The notes under the pieces were generated by a model. That model was not told where the DNA came from and did not search any database. It was given only the letters and a program-made list of their open reading frames with translations. Shown in pieces: positions 43,301-52,404 of a DNA stretch of 64,000 nucleotides (its first letter is position 1; each line of letters begins with the position of its first letter). A program made the position numbers and the translations under genes. Source of the DNA: an uncultured Clostridia bacterium (GTDB lineage Bacteria > Bacillota > Clostridia > Oscillospirales > Acutalibacteraceae); the NCBI GenBank assembly GCA_937916395.1, contig CALFTN010000068.1, positions 1 to 64,000 on the forward strand, read 5' to 3'.

Positions 43301-43967
43301 TCTTTTCTTCTGAATATTCAAGAAACTTTTCAGCCTTTTCTTTCTGAGCCTTCAAAGGACCAACACGTGTTTCAAGCTCGGTTAAAATATCACGAAGGCG
43401 AAGAAGATTTTCTTCCGCCTGGTCAAGACGACGCATAGCGTCAGCACGACGGTATCTGTAATGTGAAATACCTGCCGCTTCTTCAAGCATATCTCTGCGC
43501 TCTTCACTTTTGCCTGAAATAAGAGTTTCAATCTTACCCTGGCTTACCATTGAATAGCCATCTCTACCAAGACCAGTATCCATAAATAATTCGTGGATAT
43601 CTTTAAGTCTTGATGGTTGACCATTTATTTTATATTCACTTTCACCAGAACGATAATATCTTCTTGTAACATTTACCTCATCATTATCGTTATTAAGTGT
43701 TCTGTCAGTATTATCTAATTTAAGAGTAACCTCTGCAAAGCCTACTGCACGACGAGCATCTGTACCACTAAAAATAACGTCTTCCATTTTTGAACCACGA
43801 AGATTTTTAGTGCTCTGCTCACCTAAAACCCAACGCATAGCGTCAGAAATATTACTCTTACCGCTACCGTTAGGGCCAACTACTGCTGTTATGCCTTTTC
43901 CAAATTCAAGTAAAGTCTTGTCCGGAAAGGATTTGAAGCCTTGCAATTCAATTGCTTTCAAATACAT
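40395..43967 (-). CDS. smc: Chromosome segregation protein SMC
   Basis: This 1190-residue SMC ATPase condenses and resolves chromosomes with ScpA and ScpB. Walker A is GPNGSGKSNI (residues 31-40). A long coiled coil runs from about 170, broken by the hinge (about 520-670, with GGSMTGGARLQNAG as its end). The second coil returns to the C-terminal head with signature LLSGGEKGLSAIALLFAI (about 1092) and Walker B FCIFDEVEAALDD. Length is normal. The ATG follows GGAGAA and overlaps the radical SAM gene by 10 nt. Confidence 0.97.
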   Translation of the reverse strand: MYLKAIELQGFKSFPDKTLLEFGKGITAVVGPNGSGKSNISDAMRWVLGEQSTKNLRGSKMEDVIFSGTDARRAVGFAEVTLKLDNTDRTLNNDNDEVNVTRRYYRSGESEYKINGQPSRLKDIHELFMDTGLGRDGYSMVSQGKIETLISGKSEERRDMLEEAAGISHYRYRRADAMRRLDQAEENLLRLRDILTELETRVGPLKAQKEKAEKFLEYSEEKKTLDIGLCLHTLEKTKNTLREQEKKITIAETQYTDVCHVLEDAAKKIDNAIYETQRITIEVDEIHRASSQLEEQAALIESQALVHENSILHNKEAIERIERDKENENETEAEINEQIASTNLAIKLLESAIKTKEEELQEFSNEIELITSKNTESAAESVELSEKVSALSLSIADKRVLVSTAASSIEEIDNRIKVIDEAEAQRKPILDELEKAKNEAQEELNKVTEKNNDLNNSLSGIELLAEKRLQKLNALKENENSLRNDLHIKNSRVAMLTDLEKNMEGYQGSVKAVMREVKHNVLKGIHAPVSQIISVKDKYALAVETALGAAIQNIITDTENDAKKAINFLKESKAGRATFLPLTSVKGNELSEKGLDDCYGYINLASELVEYDSKYKGVITSLLGRTVVSEDLDSAVEIAKKYSYKFKVVTLDGQVVNAGGSMTGGARLQNAGILSRANQIEKLTAECKELEEKLELAVKDVAEQQENYSSLWAELEGCKAEIAFTGEEKIRMEGVLALKKGQLEAILNSKNEADEEKENLIKRKTYIKDNAKSAEEELTKLQEELSSVENKLSVLTGDRESLLLKREEVTQKASEINLLIATNEKEIEAKNEEIARLKGRSTSHKDRLSQLNSEIEEIEKKNEELTKLIDVLREDAGKLRSQSGTSKADTENLIKKREEFEKISSELRILEREKTEEREKLSGEIARLTERKESMSQELENISNRLYEEYELTRREAEELNIEIEDVSEARKRLNELKAKIKGLGSVNLSAIEEYSEVSERYEFMHVQVNDVEKSKAELIKLIQELTGKMGEQFRTEFNKININFGETFSELFGGGKASLVLSDELDVLESDIEIKVQPPGKNVQNISLLSGGEKGLSAIALLFAILKVNPCPFCIFDEVEAALDDVNVAKYASYVRRMTDDTQFILITHRRGTMEEADMLYGVTMQEKGVSKLLELKTAEMAKQLGLEE

Positions 43968-44983
43968 TTTGTATTCTCCGTTTCAATTTCGTACTTTTCC
44001 AATTCATTTTTGCCTTTAATAGTAACTTTAAATCCATCACTCAAAAGGCAAGCTTTATTTTTACCTTTTTGACCTGTTGCTTTTGAAATTTCTTTCTCGT
44101 TTACATATATTGTAACATTTTTAATTTCTGAATTGTTATCGTTTTTGTAAATTTCAAAAAGTTTTTTTCTTATTTTCTTCAAGTAAATTTCACTTTCACA
44201 AAGCTCACCAAAAGCTGGGTGATATGGTCCACTTAAATAGCCGTCGTCTACATTCCCACCTGAATGAAGACCTAAACGGATAACCTTTATGTTGTTGTCA
44301 TAAAACATTTCTAAAAGCTCTGCACAAAGTGAAACAGTTTCTTCAAGTGTTGGTGAAACATATTCATCTTGTTTTAAAAGCTCTGAAAGATGAGTATTTT
44401 CTAAAACTATTGTCGGATAAATTCTCACTGTATCAGGCTTTAATGCAATAATACTTTTTGCTGTTTCTATATCTTTTTCTCTTGTGCTTTTATAAAGTCC
44501 GGTCATCATCTGAAGACCTAAAGAAAAACCGTGTTTTTTTATAAGTAAAGAAGCATTTTTCACATCATCTGCAGTATGACCACGTCTGTTACTTAAAAGC
44601 ACTTCGTCATTCATACTTTGTGCCCCTAATTCTATTGCTGTAACTCTATATTCTTTAAGAAGTGTTAAAACATTTTCATCAATAGCATCAGGTCTTGTGG
44701 AAATTCTGATACCACTAAAAGTACCATTTTCAATAAATGGCTTTGCCTCCTCTAAAAGAGAGAGCATATAGCTTCTGTCAATAGCAGTAAAGCTCCCACC
44801 AAAAAAAGCTATTTCAGTATTTTCACTTGACAAGCAATCATTCTTCGCTTTTTTTAGTGTTGCTCTTACTTCTTCTGTAGTCAGTTCTTTTACCGAACCA
44901 GAAATTGTCTTTTGATTACAGAATGAGCATTGGTTGGGGCAACCAGCGTGTGGTACAAAAAGCGAAATATTAGCGTGCTTCAT
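43958..44983 (-). CDS. Radical SAM protein, Elp3-like
   Basis: This 341-residue radical SAM enzyme has its 4Fe-4S site in HAGCPNQCSFCNQ (three Cys spaced C-x4-C-x2-C, residues about 13-21), the form used by the Elp3/TIGR01212-like group. Barrel motifs FFGGSFTAID and GISTRPDAID-like GIRISTRPD follow, then LGAQSMNDEVL. No acetyltransferase domain is attached, unlike true Elp3. Such genes sit beside rnc and smc in many Clostridia, but their substrate is unknown; tRNA modification is a fair guess. The ATG at 44983 overlaps the rnc stop region by 14 nt; a longer start at 45016 lacks a ribosome site. Confidence 0.8.
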   Translation of the reverse strand: MKHANISLFVPHAGCPNQCSFCNQKTISGSVKELTTEEVRATLKKAKNDCLSSENTEIAFFGGSFTAIDRSYMLSLLEEAKPFIENGTFSGIRISTRPDAIDENVLTLLKEYRVTAIELGAQSMNDEVLLSNRRGHTADDVKNASLLIKKHGFSLGLQMMTGLYKSTREKDIETAKSIIALKPDTVRIYPTIVLENTHLSELLKQDEYVSPTLEETVSLCAELLEMFYDNNIKVIRLGLHSGGNVDDGYLSGPYHPAFGELCESEIYLKKIRKKLFEIYKNDNNSEIKNVTIYVNEKEISKATGQKGKNKACLLSDGFKVTIKGKNELEKYEIETENTKCI

Positions 44984-45650
44984 TGTGAATTTTCTCAAGT
45001 GCAGCACCTGCTGCATTCTGCTCTGCTTCTTTTTTACTTTTACCTTTGCCCTCGCCTATTACTTCACCATTTAATTTAACCTTAAAAACGAAGGTTTTAT
45101 CGTGGTCAGGACCTTCTTCGCCCACTTCTTCATAAGTTAAAGTATTGCCCTTAACCTTCTGGATTTCTTCTTGCAAAAGAGATTTGTTATCTTTAAAGCT
45201 AGCCTCTCTTTTTACTGCATCCTTTATAAATCGCAAAATATACGGTTTTACAGCTTTCATTCCACCATCAAGGTAAATAGCGGCAACAACCGCTTCAAAA
45301 GCATCTGATACAACTGACGGACGATTTCTGCCACCAGTGCTTTCTTCGCCACGCCCCAAAAGAATATATTTGCCTAAATCTATCTGCTCAGAGAATTTAA
45401 AAAGTGATTTCTCACACACTACAGCCGCACGAAGCTTTGTCATTTCACCTTCAGGGCGGTTTTTATATTCAGAGAAAAGATATTCGGCTGTAACGAAGCC
45501 TAAAACAGAATCGCCTAAGAATTCGAAACGCTCGTTATTCTTTTTCAATTTATTTTCGTTAGCGAAAGACGAATGTGTAAGCGCTAATTCTAAAAGACTT
45601 TTATCTTTGAAAGAATAACCTAATTTTTCTTCAAATTCAGAGAAATTCAT
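44970..45650 (-). CDS. rnc: Ribonuclease III
   Basis: This 226-residue double-strand-specific endoribonuclease processes rRNA precursors and other structured RNA. The catalytic motif is ERFEFLGDSVLGFVTAEYLF (residues about 39-58), with metal-binding Glu and Asp. A second conserved stretch, DAFEAVVAAIYLDGG (about 114), follows. A double-stranded RNA-binding domain occupies the last 70 residues (GEGKGKSKKEAEQNAAGAAL). The frame opens with a GTG that is part of the GAGGTG site, so the ATG at 45650 is used. The trmFO gene ends just upstream (stop codon 45658-45656). Confidence 0.96.
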   Translation of the reverse strand: MNFSEFEEKLGYSFKDKSLLELALTHSSFANENKLKKNNERFEFLGDSVLGFVTAEYLFSEYKNRPEGEMTKLRAAVVCEKSLFKFSEQIDLGKYILLGRGEESTGGRNRPSVVSDAFEAVVAAIYLDGGMKAVKPYILRFIKDAVKREASFKDNKSLLQEEIQKVKGNTLTYEEVGEEGPDHDKTFVFKVKLNGEVIGEGKGKSKKEAEQNAAGAALEKIHNEAR

Positions 45651-45655
45651 CCTTT

Positions 45656-46966
45656 TCACCTCAAATCAAGTGTGTCAAAATAATATAAACTACGCTTTGC
45701 GAGCGCCTCGTAGCGTTCTTTTTTATCTCTTATTTTTTCTTCCAATGGAGTAACTATCCCAAATGCGGCACCCATTGGTTGAAAGTTTTTAACAGTTTCA
45801 TCTGAAATATATTGCGTCAATGCACCAAGCATTGTAATTTTAGGAAGAACAAGCTTTTCTTTGCCCAATATTTTCTGAGCAAGGTTATATCCTGCTAAAA
45901 TGCCTGATGCTGCTGATTCCATATAACCCTCAACACCAGAAATCTGACCAGCAAAGTATATTCTGTTTTCTTTCTTTAAGCTGAAATCATTATCTAAAAG
46001 CTGTGGAGAGTTTATAAAAGTGTTTCTGTGCATTACGCCATATCTGACAAACTCTGCATTTTTAAGGGCAGGAAACATTGAAAAAACTCGTTTTTGTTCT
46101 GGAAATTTAAGATTCGTCTGAAACCCTACTAAATTATACATAGTGCCATCGACATTTTCTTTTCTGAGCTGAAGATTTGCCCACGGACGATGACCTGTTG
46201 CAGGATTAACTAGCCCAACAGGCTTCAAAGGACCATAACGCATAGTATCCTTACCACGTGAAGCCAAAACCTCAATTGGCATACAACCCTCGTAAACATC
46301 CTTTTTCTTATCAAAAGAATGAAGCTCTGCACTTTCAGCATTTATGATTGCTTCATAAAAAGCTTCATATTCTTCTTTATTTAACGGACAGTTTATATAA
46401 TCTGTTTCACCACCACGGTCATAACGTGACTGGGTAAAGGCATTTTCCATATCAATACTGTCAGCAGTAACAATAGGTGCTGCAGCATCATAAAATGAAA
46501 GAAAATCTTTTCCTAAAATTTTACCTATTTCTTTTGCTAAATCATCACTGACCAAGGGACCAGCAGCTATAATTACATATCCATCCGGAATATTTTTAAC
46601 TTCTTCCCTTACAACAGTTATATTTTCATTATTAAGAATATTTGCTGTTATTAGCGATGAAAAAACATCTCTGTCAACAGCAAGGGCACCACCTGCAGGA
46701 ACCTTTGCTTTATCTGCTGCATCAAGGCACACAGAACCAAAACGACGCATTTCTTCTTTTAAAAGACCTGCCGCAGAGCCGATTCTTTCAGCCTTTAATG
46801 AATTCGAGCAAACAAGCTCAGCTAAATTTTCACTTTTATGTGCCGGAGAATATTTTTGTGGCTTCATTTCGAAAAGCGTTACCTTTATTCCCCTTTTAGC
46901 CAATTGGTTTGCCGCTTCAACACCAGCAAGTCCACCGCCGATAACTGTTACTTTTTTATCACTCAT
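45656..46966 (-). CDS. trmFO: tRNA (uracil-54-C5)-methyltransferase, folate- and FAD-dependent
   Basis: This 436-residue flavoprotein methylates U54 of tRNA to ribothymidine with methylene-tetrahydrofolate. The N terminus KVTVIGGGLAGVEAANQLAK (residues about 5-24) is the FAD-binding dinucleotide fold. CSNSLKAER, GPLKPVGL, FAGQISGVEGYMES (near the end, second FAD motif) and FQPMGAAFGI are hallmarks of TrmFO. The ATG at 46966 overlaps the topA stop by 8 nt. The frame extends 22 codons further upstream, but that part lies inside topA and lacks a ribosome site. Confidence 0.95.
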   Translation of the reverse strand: MSDKKVTVIGGGLAGVEAANQLAKRGIKVTLFEMKPQKYSPAHKSENLAELVCSNSLKAERIGSAAGLLKEEMRRFGSVCLDAADKAKVPAGGALAVDRDVFSSLITANILNNENITVVREEVKNIPDGYVIIAAGPLVSDDLAKEIGKILGKDFLSFYDAAAPIVTADSIDMENAFTQSRYDRGGETDYINCPLNKEEYEAFYEAIINAESAELHSFDKKKDVYEGCMPIEVLASRGKDTMRYGPLKPVGLVNPATGHRPWANLQLRKENVDGTMYNLVGFQTNLKFPEQKRVFSMFPALKNAEFVRYGVMHRNTFINSPQLLDNDFSLKKENRIYFAGQISGVEGYMESAASGILAGYNLAQKILGKEKLVLPKITMLGALTQYISDETVKNFQPMGAAFGIVTPLEEKIRDKKERYEALAKRSLYYFDTLDLR

Positions 46967-49082
46967 CGCTATCTTCCTGTGATTTTTTCGCATTTTTTCT
47001 TGGTGCTTTAAAAGAATAACCACATTCCTCATTAGAGCAAGTAATTATACCACCCTTACCTTTAAAGAGTGATTTGCCACATTTAGGGCAATTTTCGCCT
47101 GTTGGCTTATCCCAAGTCATAAAATTACATTCAGGATAATTACTGCAACCAAAGAATTGATAACCTTTTTTAGATTTTTTACCGATAACATTACCACCGC
47201 AACGTGGGCAGGTAGCAGTTGTTTCTTCTACAAGTGGCTTGGTTGTTTTACATTCAGGGTAACCAGGGCACGCAAGGAACTTACCAAAACGACCACTTTT
47301 TACAACCATATTTCTGCCACATTTTTCACATTTTACATCTGTTATATCTTCTTGCAACTGAATTTTCTGACCTTGCATTTCATCCTTTGCTTTAGAAAGT
47401 GTTTCTTCAAGGTCATCATAGAATTCACGAAGCATTTCTACATAGTTACATTCACCGTTATCAATTTCGTCAAGCTTTGCTTCCATTGATGCAGTAAATT
47501 TTGTATTAACAAATTTAGGGAAACGTTCTTTTAATAAATCAGTTGTAACCTTACCTAATTCAGTATTTTTAAGAACCTTGCCCTCACGCTTGATATATTC
47601 ACGTTTAATTATTGTACTCACAATAGAAGCGTAAGTACTAGGTCTGCCGACACCAGTTTCTTCGAGTGTTTTAATAAGAGAAGCTTCTGTGAAGTGTGCT
47701 GGTGGTTGGGTAAAGTGCTGATTGCCCTTGAGCTCTTTAAGCTTAGGGGTGTCTCCAATCTTAATTTCAGGAAGAACACTTTCCTTTTCTTCATCTTCTG
47801 AAAATTCTTCGTAAAGAACTGTAAATCCATCAAATTTCACAGAATAACCACTTGCAGAGAAAATACAGAACTCATTCAAATTCTCTTTTTTACTACCCTT
47901 TATTTCAATTTTAACAGTTGCCTGCTCGCAAGCAGCCATTAAGCTTGCTACATATCTGCACCAGATTAAGTTATATAATTTATACTGGTCATTTGAAAGA
48001 CTGCTCTTTATTTTTGCAGGAGTTAAGCTAACATTTGCTGGACGAATTGCCTCGTGACCATCTTGCGCACCTGCACGAGTTTTAAAATATCTTGGCTTTT
48101 CTGGAAGATATTTATCGCCATAAGCTGATTTTACAAACTCTGCATGCGCCGCTCTTGCTTCTTCTGAAATACGAAGTGAGTCAGTTCTCATATAAGTAAT
48201 AAGACCTGTTGTGCCAAGCCCCTGCACATCAACACCTTCATAAAGCTCCTGTGCTATTTTCATTGTTTTCTGAGCTTGGAAATTTAATTTTCTTGAAGCT
48301 TCCTGTTGCATTGAAGAAGTGATAAATGGTGGCGCTGGTTGTTTCTTTCTTGTACCTTTTTTCACTGATTCAGTAACAAAATCAGCATTCTCTAAACGTG
48401 CTAAATATTTATCTGCTTCTTCTTTATTTTTAATTTCAACTTTACCATTTTCGTCAGAAGTAAGAGATGCAGAGAATGTTTTTCTTTCCGCTACAAATTT
48501 CGCATCAATTGACCAATATTCTTCTGGATTGAACTTTGCAATTTCTTCTTCTCTGTCAACTATAAGTCGAACTGCAACACTCTGCACACGACCAGCAGAA
48601 AGACCACGTCTGATTTTTTGTGAAATAAACGGACTGAGTCTGTAACCTACTAATCTGTCTAAAATTCTACGTGCTTGTTGAGCATCAACAAGACCCATAT
48701 CTACAGACTCTGGATTATTAATTCCTCTTTTAACACTTGTTTCGTTAATTTCATTAAATTTAACTCGGTTTTTCTCGTTTAAATCAAGACCTAAAATTGT
48801 AGCAAGATGCCAAGAAATTGCTTCTCCTTCACGGTCAGGGTCAGTTGCGAGATAAACTTTTTCGCTTTTTTCAACCTGAGCCTTTAATTCCTTTACAAGT
48901 TTTTCTTTATTCTTAATAATAGCATATTTAGGTGTAAAATCATTCTTTACATCAACACTTAATTTTGCTGCTGGTAAATCTCTTACGTGACCCATTGAAG
49001 CTGTAACTTCAAAATCTTTACCTAAATATTTTTTTATTGTTTTAGCCTTTGCAGGCGACTCCACTATAACAAGCTTGGACAT
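46959..49082 (-). CDS. topA: DNA topoisomerase I
   Basis: This 707-residue type IA topoisomerase relaxes negative supercoils. The Toprim domain (residues 1-140) starts KLVIVESPAKAKTIKKYLG and holds DPDREGEAISWHL (about 105). The catalytic Tyr is in GLITYMRTDS (about 297). The C terminus carries three C4 zinc ribbons (CEKCGRNMV, CPRCGGNVIG and CPKCGKSLF), each with a second CxxC-type pair, then a basic tail. Length and order are normal. The ATG follows AAAGGAA. It lies 13 nt downstream of dprA in the core operon. Confidence 0.97.
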   Translation of the reverse strand: MSKLVIVESPAKAKTIKKYLGKDFEVTASMGHVRDLPAAKLSVDVKNDFTPKYAIIKNKEKLVKELKAQVEKSEKVYLATDPDREGEAISWHLATILGLDLNEKNRVKFNEINETSVKRGINNPESVDMGLVDAQQARRILDRLVGYRLSPFISQKIRRGLSAGRVQSVAVRLIVDREEEIAKFNPEEYWSIDAKFVAERKTFSASLTSDENGKVEIKNKEEADKYLARLENADFVTESVKKGTRKKQPAPPFITSSMQQEASRKLNFQAQKTMKIAQELYEGVDVQGLGTTGLITYMRTDSLRISEEARAAHAEFVKSAYGDKYLPEKPRYFKTRAGAQDGHEAIRPANVSLTPAKIKSSLSNDQYKLYNLIWCRYVASLMAACEQATVKIEIKGSKKENLNEFCIFSASGYSVKFDGFTVLYEEFSEDEEKESVLPEIKIGDTPKLKELKGNQHFTQPPAHFTEASLIKTLEETGVGRPSTYASIVSTIIKREYIKREGKVLKNTELGKVTTDLLKERFPKFVNTKFTASMEAKLDEIDNGECNYVEMLREFYDDLEETLSKAKDEMQGQKIQLQEDITDVKCEKCGRNMVVKSGRFGKFLACPGYPECKTTKPLVEETTATCPRCGGNVIGKKSKKGYQFFGCSNYPECNFMTWDKPTGENCPKCGKSLFKGKGGIITCSNEECGYSFKAPRKNAKKSQEDSDE

Positions 49083-49095
49083 TATGTTATTCCTT

Positions 49096-50313
49096 TCAGA
49101 TTTTGTATTTTTTACCTTCTACACTTTCAACTTCACCCATTAATTCAAGCTCGGTAAGCGCTGAAAGCACATCACTCATTTTTAAAGCAGTCTGCCTTAA
49201 TATATCATCAACATGAGTAGGATTTTCGTTTAAAACAGAATAGACTTTTTTAGCATCCATAGAAAAAGAATCGTCTAATTCCTTTTTTTCTTTTACTTTA
49301 ATTGGCATCTTTGCCTTTTCACTTTCTTTTTTTACTACAGAATCCTGAGATACTTCCTTTTTAGACTTTTTTCTATATTCAACATAAGGAATCTGTGAAA
49401 GTGAAATTTCTGCCTTACTAAAATCTATTAAATCTGCATAAAGATATTCATATTCTGAGAGAATATCCATAGCAGAAAAAACAGGCTTTGCACCATTTTT
49501 AATTAAATGGTTTGCTCCATCAAACGAAGAACGAACTATATCACCCGGCACTGCAAAAACATCTTTGCCTTGCTCTAAAGCAAAATTTGCAGTAATCAAC
49601 GAACCACTTTTGATACCAGCTTCAATAACTAAAGTACCTAAAGTAAGCCCTGAAATAAGACGATTTCTTATAGGAAAAGTCGTTCTCGATGCAGGAACAA
49701 AAGGTGCAAATTCAGACACTACTGCACCATATTTTGTAATAGCACGTCTTAAAGGAGCATTTTCTTTTAAATAATCAAATGATAACCCACAGCCTAAAAA
49801 TGCAACCGTTCTTCCTTTGGCAAGCATTGCACCTGCGTGTGCTTCACTGTCAATTCCCAAAGCTCCACCACTTACAATAGTAACACCACAAGAAGCCAGG
49901 GCGTATGAAAGCTTTTGTGCCGTTTCGATTCCGTAGTTGCTTGCGTTTCTTGTTCCAACTACGCCTATAGAAACAGTATCCTTTAAAACAGATATATCCC
50001 CTAAAGCGAAAAGTACTAATGGCATATCACGAAGCTGTTTAAATCGCTCAGGGTAATTAACATTATCTGGTGTAATAATTGAATAGCCCTTCGCTTTACA
50101 CTCGCGAAAAATACCACCTGTTTCAGACGGACTCATACTTTTTAGTGAATTTATTTTCTTGTCAGTCAAAAGACCAGACAAGCGCCATTCAGCTGAACCC
50201 GCATTATACATTTTTTCAGGGTCACCAAAATATGCTAATAACTCGTCGGTTTTAGCCCCAGCACCCAAGGCACATTGAAGCCAAAGCCAATATTCAGTAG
50301 GGCAAACACTCAT
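49096..50313 (-). CDS. dprA: DNA-processing protein DprA
   Basis: This 405-residue protein loads RecA on incoming single-stranded DNA during natural transformation and is also kept in non-competent species. A helical SAM-like N domain is followed by the Rossmann core with GVVGTRNASNYG (residues about 119-130), SGGALGIDSEAHAGAM (about 153) and FPIRNRLISGL. A winged-helix domain ends the protein (about 340-405). The ATG shares one base with the stop codon of the upstream methyltransferase (TAATG). A GTG start 6 codons earlier lies inside that gene and is less likely. Confidence 0.93.
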   Translation of the reverse strand: MSVCPTEYWLWLQCALGAGAKTDELLAYFGDPEKMYNAGSAEWRLSGLLTDKKINSLKSMSPSETGGIFRECKAKGYSIITPDNVNYPERFKQLRDMPLVLFALGDISVLKDTVSIGVVGTRNASNYGIETAQKLSYALASCGVTIVSGGALGIDSEAHAGAMLAKGRTVAFLGCGLSFDYLKENAPLRRAITKYGAVVSEFAPFVPASRTTFPIRNRLISGLTLGTLVIEAGIKSGSLITANFALEQGKDVFAVPGDIVRSSFDGANHLIKNGAKPVFSAMDILSEYEYLYADLIDFSKAEISLSQIPYVEYRKKSKKEVSQDSVVKKESEKAKMPIKVKEKKELDDSFSMDAKKVYSVLNENPTHVDDILRQTALKMSDVLSALTELELMGEVESVEGKKYKI

Positions 50314-51095
50314 TATCTCATCATTTCCCACATAATTATCGTTGCAGCTGCTGCTGCATTCAATGACTCTGCATAACCGTTCATAGGAATAGTAACAAGC
50401 TGTGAAATCTCTTTAACCTCTTCACTTATACCATTACCCTCATTACCAATTACGCATACCATTCCACGTGATTTATCAATACTAGTAATTTTCTCGGCAC
50501 AAGAATCAGGCACAGAGCCATAAACACTCATATCATTTGCCTTAAGCTCTGTTAAAAGTGATAATAAATCCTCAGTTACTACAACATCTAACCTGAAAAG
50601 CGCCCCCATAGCTGCACGAAGCACCTTTGGATTATAAATATCACAACCACCTTTAATTATTATGCCATTGAGACCTACTGCTTCTGCAGTTCTGCAAATA
50701 GCACCAAAATTGGAAGGATTAGAAATCTCTTCCAATGCAACATATTTGCCATAGTATTTTATTTTACTTATATTTGCAAATTTGTCAAGCATTGTAACTA
50801 CCGCAAAAACACCCTGGGTGCTTTTTGTATCAGCTAATTTTTCAGAAATTTCTTCTGTAACAATAAACGATTTTTGAGCACTGTTCAAAGCGTCGTCAAT
50901 ATAAAGAGAATATTTTTCTTTTGCTTCTTCTGTTACAAAAATCATTCTGATTTCTACACCACTTAAAAAAGCATCTTTTAAAAGCCTTGGACTCTCAATA
51001 AAAAAAGCATTTTCTTTTTTTCTGAAAGCTGAAGACTCACGTAATTTCACGGCATATTTAATTTTTTCGTTAGTTTTTGATGATATAAATTCCAT
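50313..51095 (-). CDS. SpoU/TrmH-family RNA 2'-O-methyltransferase
   Basis: This 260-residue SPOUT methyltransferase acts on rRNA or tRNA. An N-terminal substrate-binding domain (residues about 1-100) precedes the trefoil-knot SAM domain: LEEISNPSNFGAICRTAEAV (about 113, motif 1), IGNEGNGIS (motif 2) and IPMNGYAESLNAAAAATI (motif 3). It resembles the TrmH/RlmB group near rplT in Clostridia, sometimes annotated as a 23S rRNA methyltransferase. The target nucleotide is unknown. Its upstream ribosome site is weak. Confidence 0.88.
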   Translation of the reverse strand: MEFISSKTNEKIKYAVKLRESSAFRKKENAFFIESPRLLKDAFLSGVEIRMIFVTEEAKEKYSLYIDDALNSAQKSFIVTEEISEKLADTKSTQGVFAVVTMLDKFANISKIKYYGKYVALEEISNPSNFGAICRTAEAVGLNGIIIKGGCDIYNPKVLRAAMGALFRLDVVVTEDLLSLLTELKANDMSVYGSVPDSCAEKITSIDKSRGMVCVIGNEGNGISEEVKEISQLVTIPMNGYAESLNAAAAATIIMWEMMR

Positions 51096-51129
51096 TATTC
51101 TTTACCACTTTTTTGAATACAAAATTTAT

Positions 51130-51158
51130 TTTATAGCACTTTATGAAATAAATTTCAC
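51130..51158 (-). promoter_or_regulatory. Candidate promoter of the trmH-dprA-topA operon
   Basis: On the minus strand GTGAAA (51158-51153), a 17-nt spacer and TATAAA (51135-51130) preceded by TG form a moderate extended -10 promoter, about 35 nt before the methyltransferase start. Confidence 0.5.
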
Positions 51159-51221
51159 ACTCAAAATTCTACAAATTGCACTAATTTCCCACTTAATTTT
51201 TACGCCCTTAATAAACGCCTA

Positions 51222-51249
51222 ACGCTCGGTCAGAAACCTGACCGAGCGT
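51222..51249 (-). terminator. Hairpin after rplT, likely terminator
   Basis: ACGCTCGGTCAG (51222-51233) pairs perfectly with CTGACCGAGCGT (51238-51249) around a 4-nt loop. It lies 13 nt after the rplT stop codon. The following minus-strand sequence has only a poor T-run, so termination may be partial or the hairpin may only stabilise the 3' end. Confidence 0.6.
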
Positions 51250-51262
51250 ATAGATTAACTTA

Positions 51263-51616
51263 TTAAAGAGCTGCTTTTGCTTTTTCAACAAGTGCTGCAA
51301 AGCCCTGAGGGTCAGCAATAGCAATTTCTGAAAGCATCTTTCTGTTGAGGTCGATATTTGCTTTCTTAAGACCGTTAATGAATGTTGAGTAATTGATACC
51401 ATTCATTTTGCAAGCTGCAGAAATTCTTGCAATCCAAAGACGACGAAAATCTCTTTTCTTTTGCTTTCTGCCGATGTATGCGTAGTTACCGCTTTTCATA
51501 ACAGCTTGTTTAGCTGTTTTAAATAATTTGCTCTTTGAGCCATAGTAGCCTTTTGCTAATTTAAGAACTTTATTTCTTCTTTTGCGAGTCATTGTCGCAC
51601 CTTTAATACGAGCCAT
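51263..51616 (-). CDS. rplT: 50S ribosomal protein L20
   Basis: This 117-residue ribosomal protein binds 23S rRNA early in large-subunit assembly and represses its own operon. The basic N-terminal tail ([20 protein letters not shown]) and the [19 protein letters not shown] core ([20 protein letters not shown], residues about 53-72) are typical. The ATG follows a strong GGAGG. It is the third gene of infC-rpmI-rplT. Confidence 0.98.
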   Translation of the reverse strand: MARIKGATMTRKRRNKVLKLAKGYYGSKSKLFKTAKQAVMKSGNYAYIGRKQKKRDFRRLWIARISAACKMNGINYSTFINGLKKANIDLNRKMLSEIAIADPQGFAALVEKAKAAL

Positions 51617-51639
51617 TTAAATTTACCTCCGTTCTAATC

Positions 51640-51837
51640 TTATTTATAAGGAATAAGACGCTTGATTTGCTTTGTATTTGTAGCGTCTGCAACTGCTGTC
51701 TGACGAAGACCTCTTTTACGTTTTGTAGTCTTCTTTGTAAGAATGTGAGACTTATTTGCATGACCACGTACAGGTTTACCGTTTTTTGAAAGTTTGAAAC
51801 GCTTTTTAGCGCCTGAATGTGTTTTAAGCTTTGGCAT
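51640..51837 (-). CDS. rpmI: 50S ribosomal protein L35
   Basis: This 65-residue, very basic large-subunit protein begins [15 protein letters not shown] and contains [16 protein letters not shown], both standard for L35. The ATG follows AAGGAGG. It is the middle gene of infC-rpmI-rplT, with 23-24 nt gaps on both sides. Confidence 0.98.
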   Translation of the reverse strand: MPKLKTHSGAKKRFKLSKNGKPVRGHANKSHILTKKTTKRKRGLRQTAVADATNTKQIKRLIPYK

Positions 51838-51861
51838 AATTTTTCCTCCTTAATAATGCAA

Positions 51862-52380
51862 TCATTTAGTTGTCTTGGGTACAAGGAACATAAGCATTGA
51901 ACGACCTTCAAGCTTTGCAGGTTTTTCAACTGTGCCAACTTCTGCACAAGCCTCTGCAAATCTATCCATAATTCCGTTACCGTTCTCAGCATGTGCCATT
52001 TCTCTACCTCTGAAGCGAATAGAAACTTTAACTTTGTTTCCATCACTTAAAAAGCGTCTTGCATGGTTTGCTTTTGTGTTAAAATCGCCGACATCAATAT
52101 TGAGAGATAAACGAACCTCTTTAACATCCATAACCTTCTGGTTTTTCTTCGCTTCTTTCTCGCGTTTTGCTTGTTCAAAGCGATATTTACCATAGTCCAT
52201 AATTTTACACACAGGTGGATTTGCACCAGGTGCAATTTTTACAAGGTCGAGATTAGCTTTCTCTGCTAATTTAAGAGCTTCTTTAGCTGACATAACGCCA
52301 ACTTGCTCACCTTCTGCAGAAATAACTCTTACTTCTTTATCTCTGATTTCTTCATTGATTTGGGTTGCTTCCTTGCTAAT
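51862..52380 (-). CDS. infC: Translation initiation factor IF-3, AUU start
   Basis: This 172-residue factor keeps ribosomal subunits apart and checks start codons. An ATG at 52293 would cut off the first 29 residues. The full N domain (INEEIRDKEVRVISAEGEQV) begins at an ATT (52380-52378), 7 nt after a perfect AGGAGGTG. AUU starts for infC are known in Escherichia coli and Bacillus and let IF-3 repress its own synthesis. The C domain has GDFNTKANHARRFL and FRGREMAH. Transcription is also governed by the leader at 52405-52558. Confidence 0.96.
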   Translation of the reverse strand: MSKEATQINEEIRDKEVRVISAEGEQVGVMSAKEALKLAEKANLDLVKIAPGANPPVCKIMDYGKYRFEQAKREKEAKKNQKVMDVKEVRLSLNIDVGDFNTKANHARRFLSDGNKVKVSIRFRGREMAHAENGNGIMDRFAEACAEVGTVEKPAKLEGRSMLMFLVPKTTK

Positions 52381-52404
52381 ACCAAAACACCTCCTGAAAA
52401 ATTT

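Noticed and set aside
50313..50331. Possible frameshift where gene ends overlap (trmH/dprA, rnc/trmFO, coaD/rsmD, rfbF/rfbG/rfbH)
   Set aside because: The overlaps vanish or shrink to a few bases once starts are moved to the ATG after the ribosome site. These are ordinary coupled genes.
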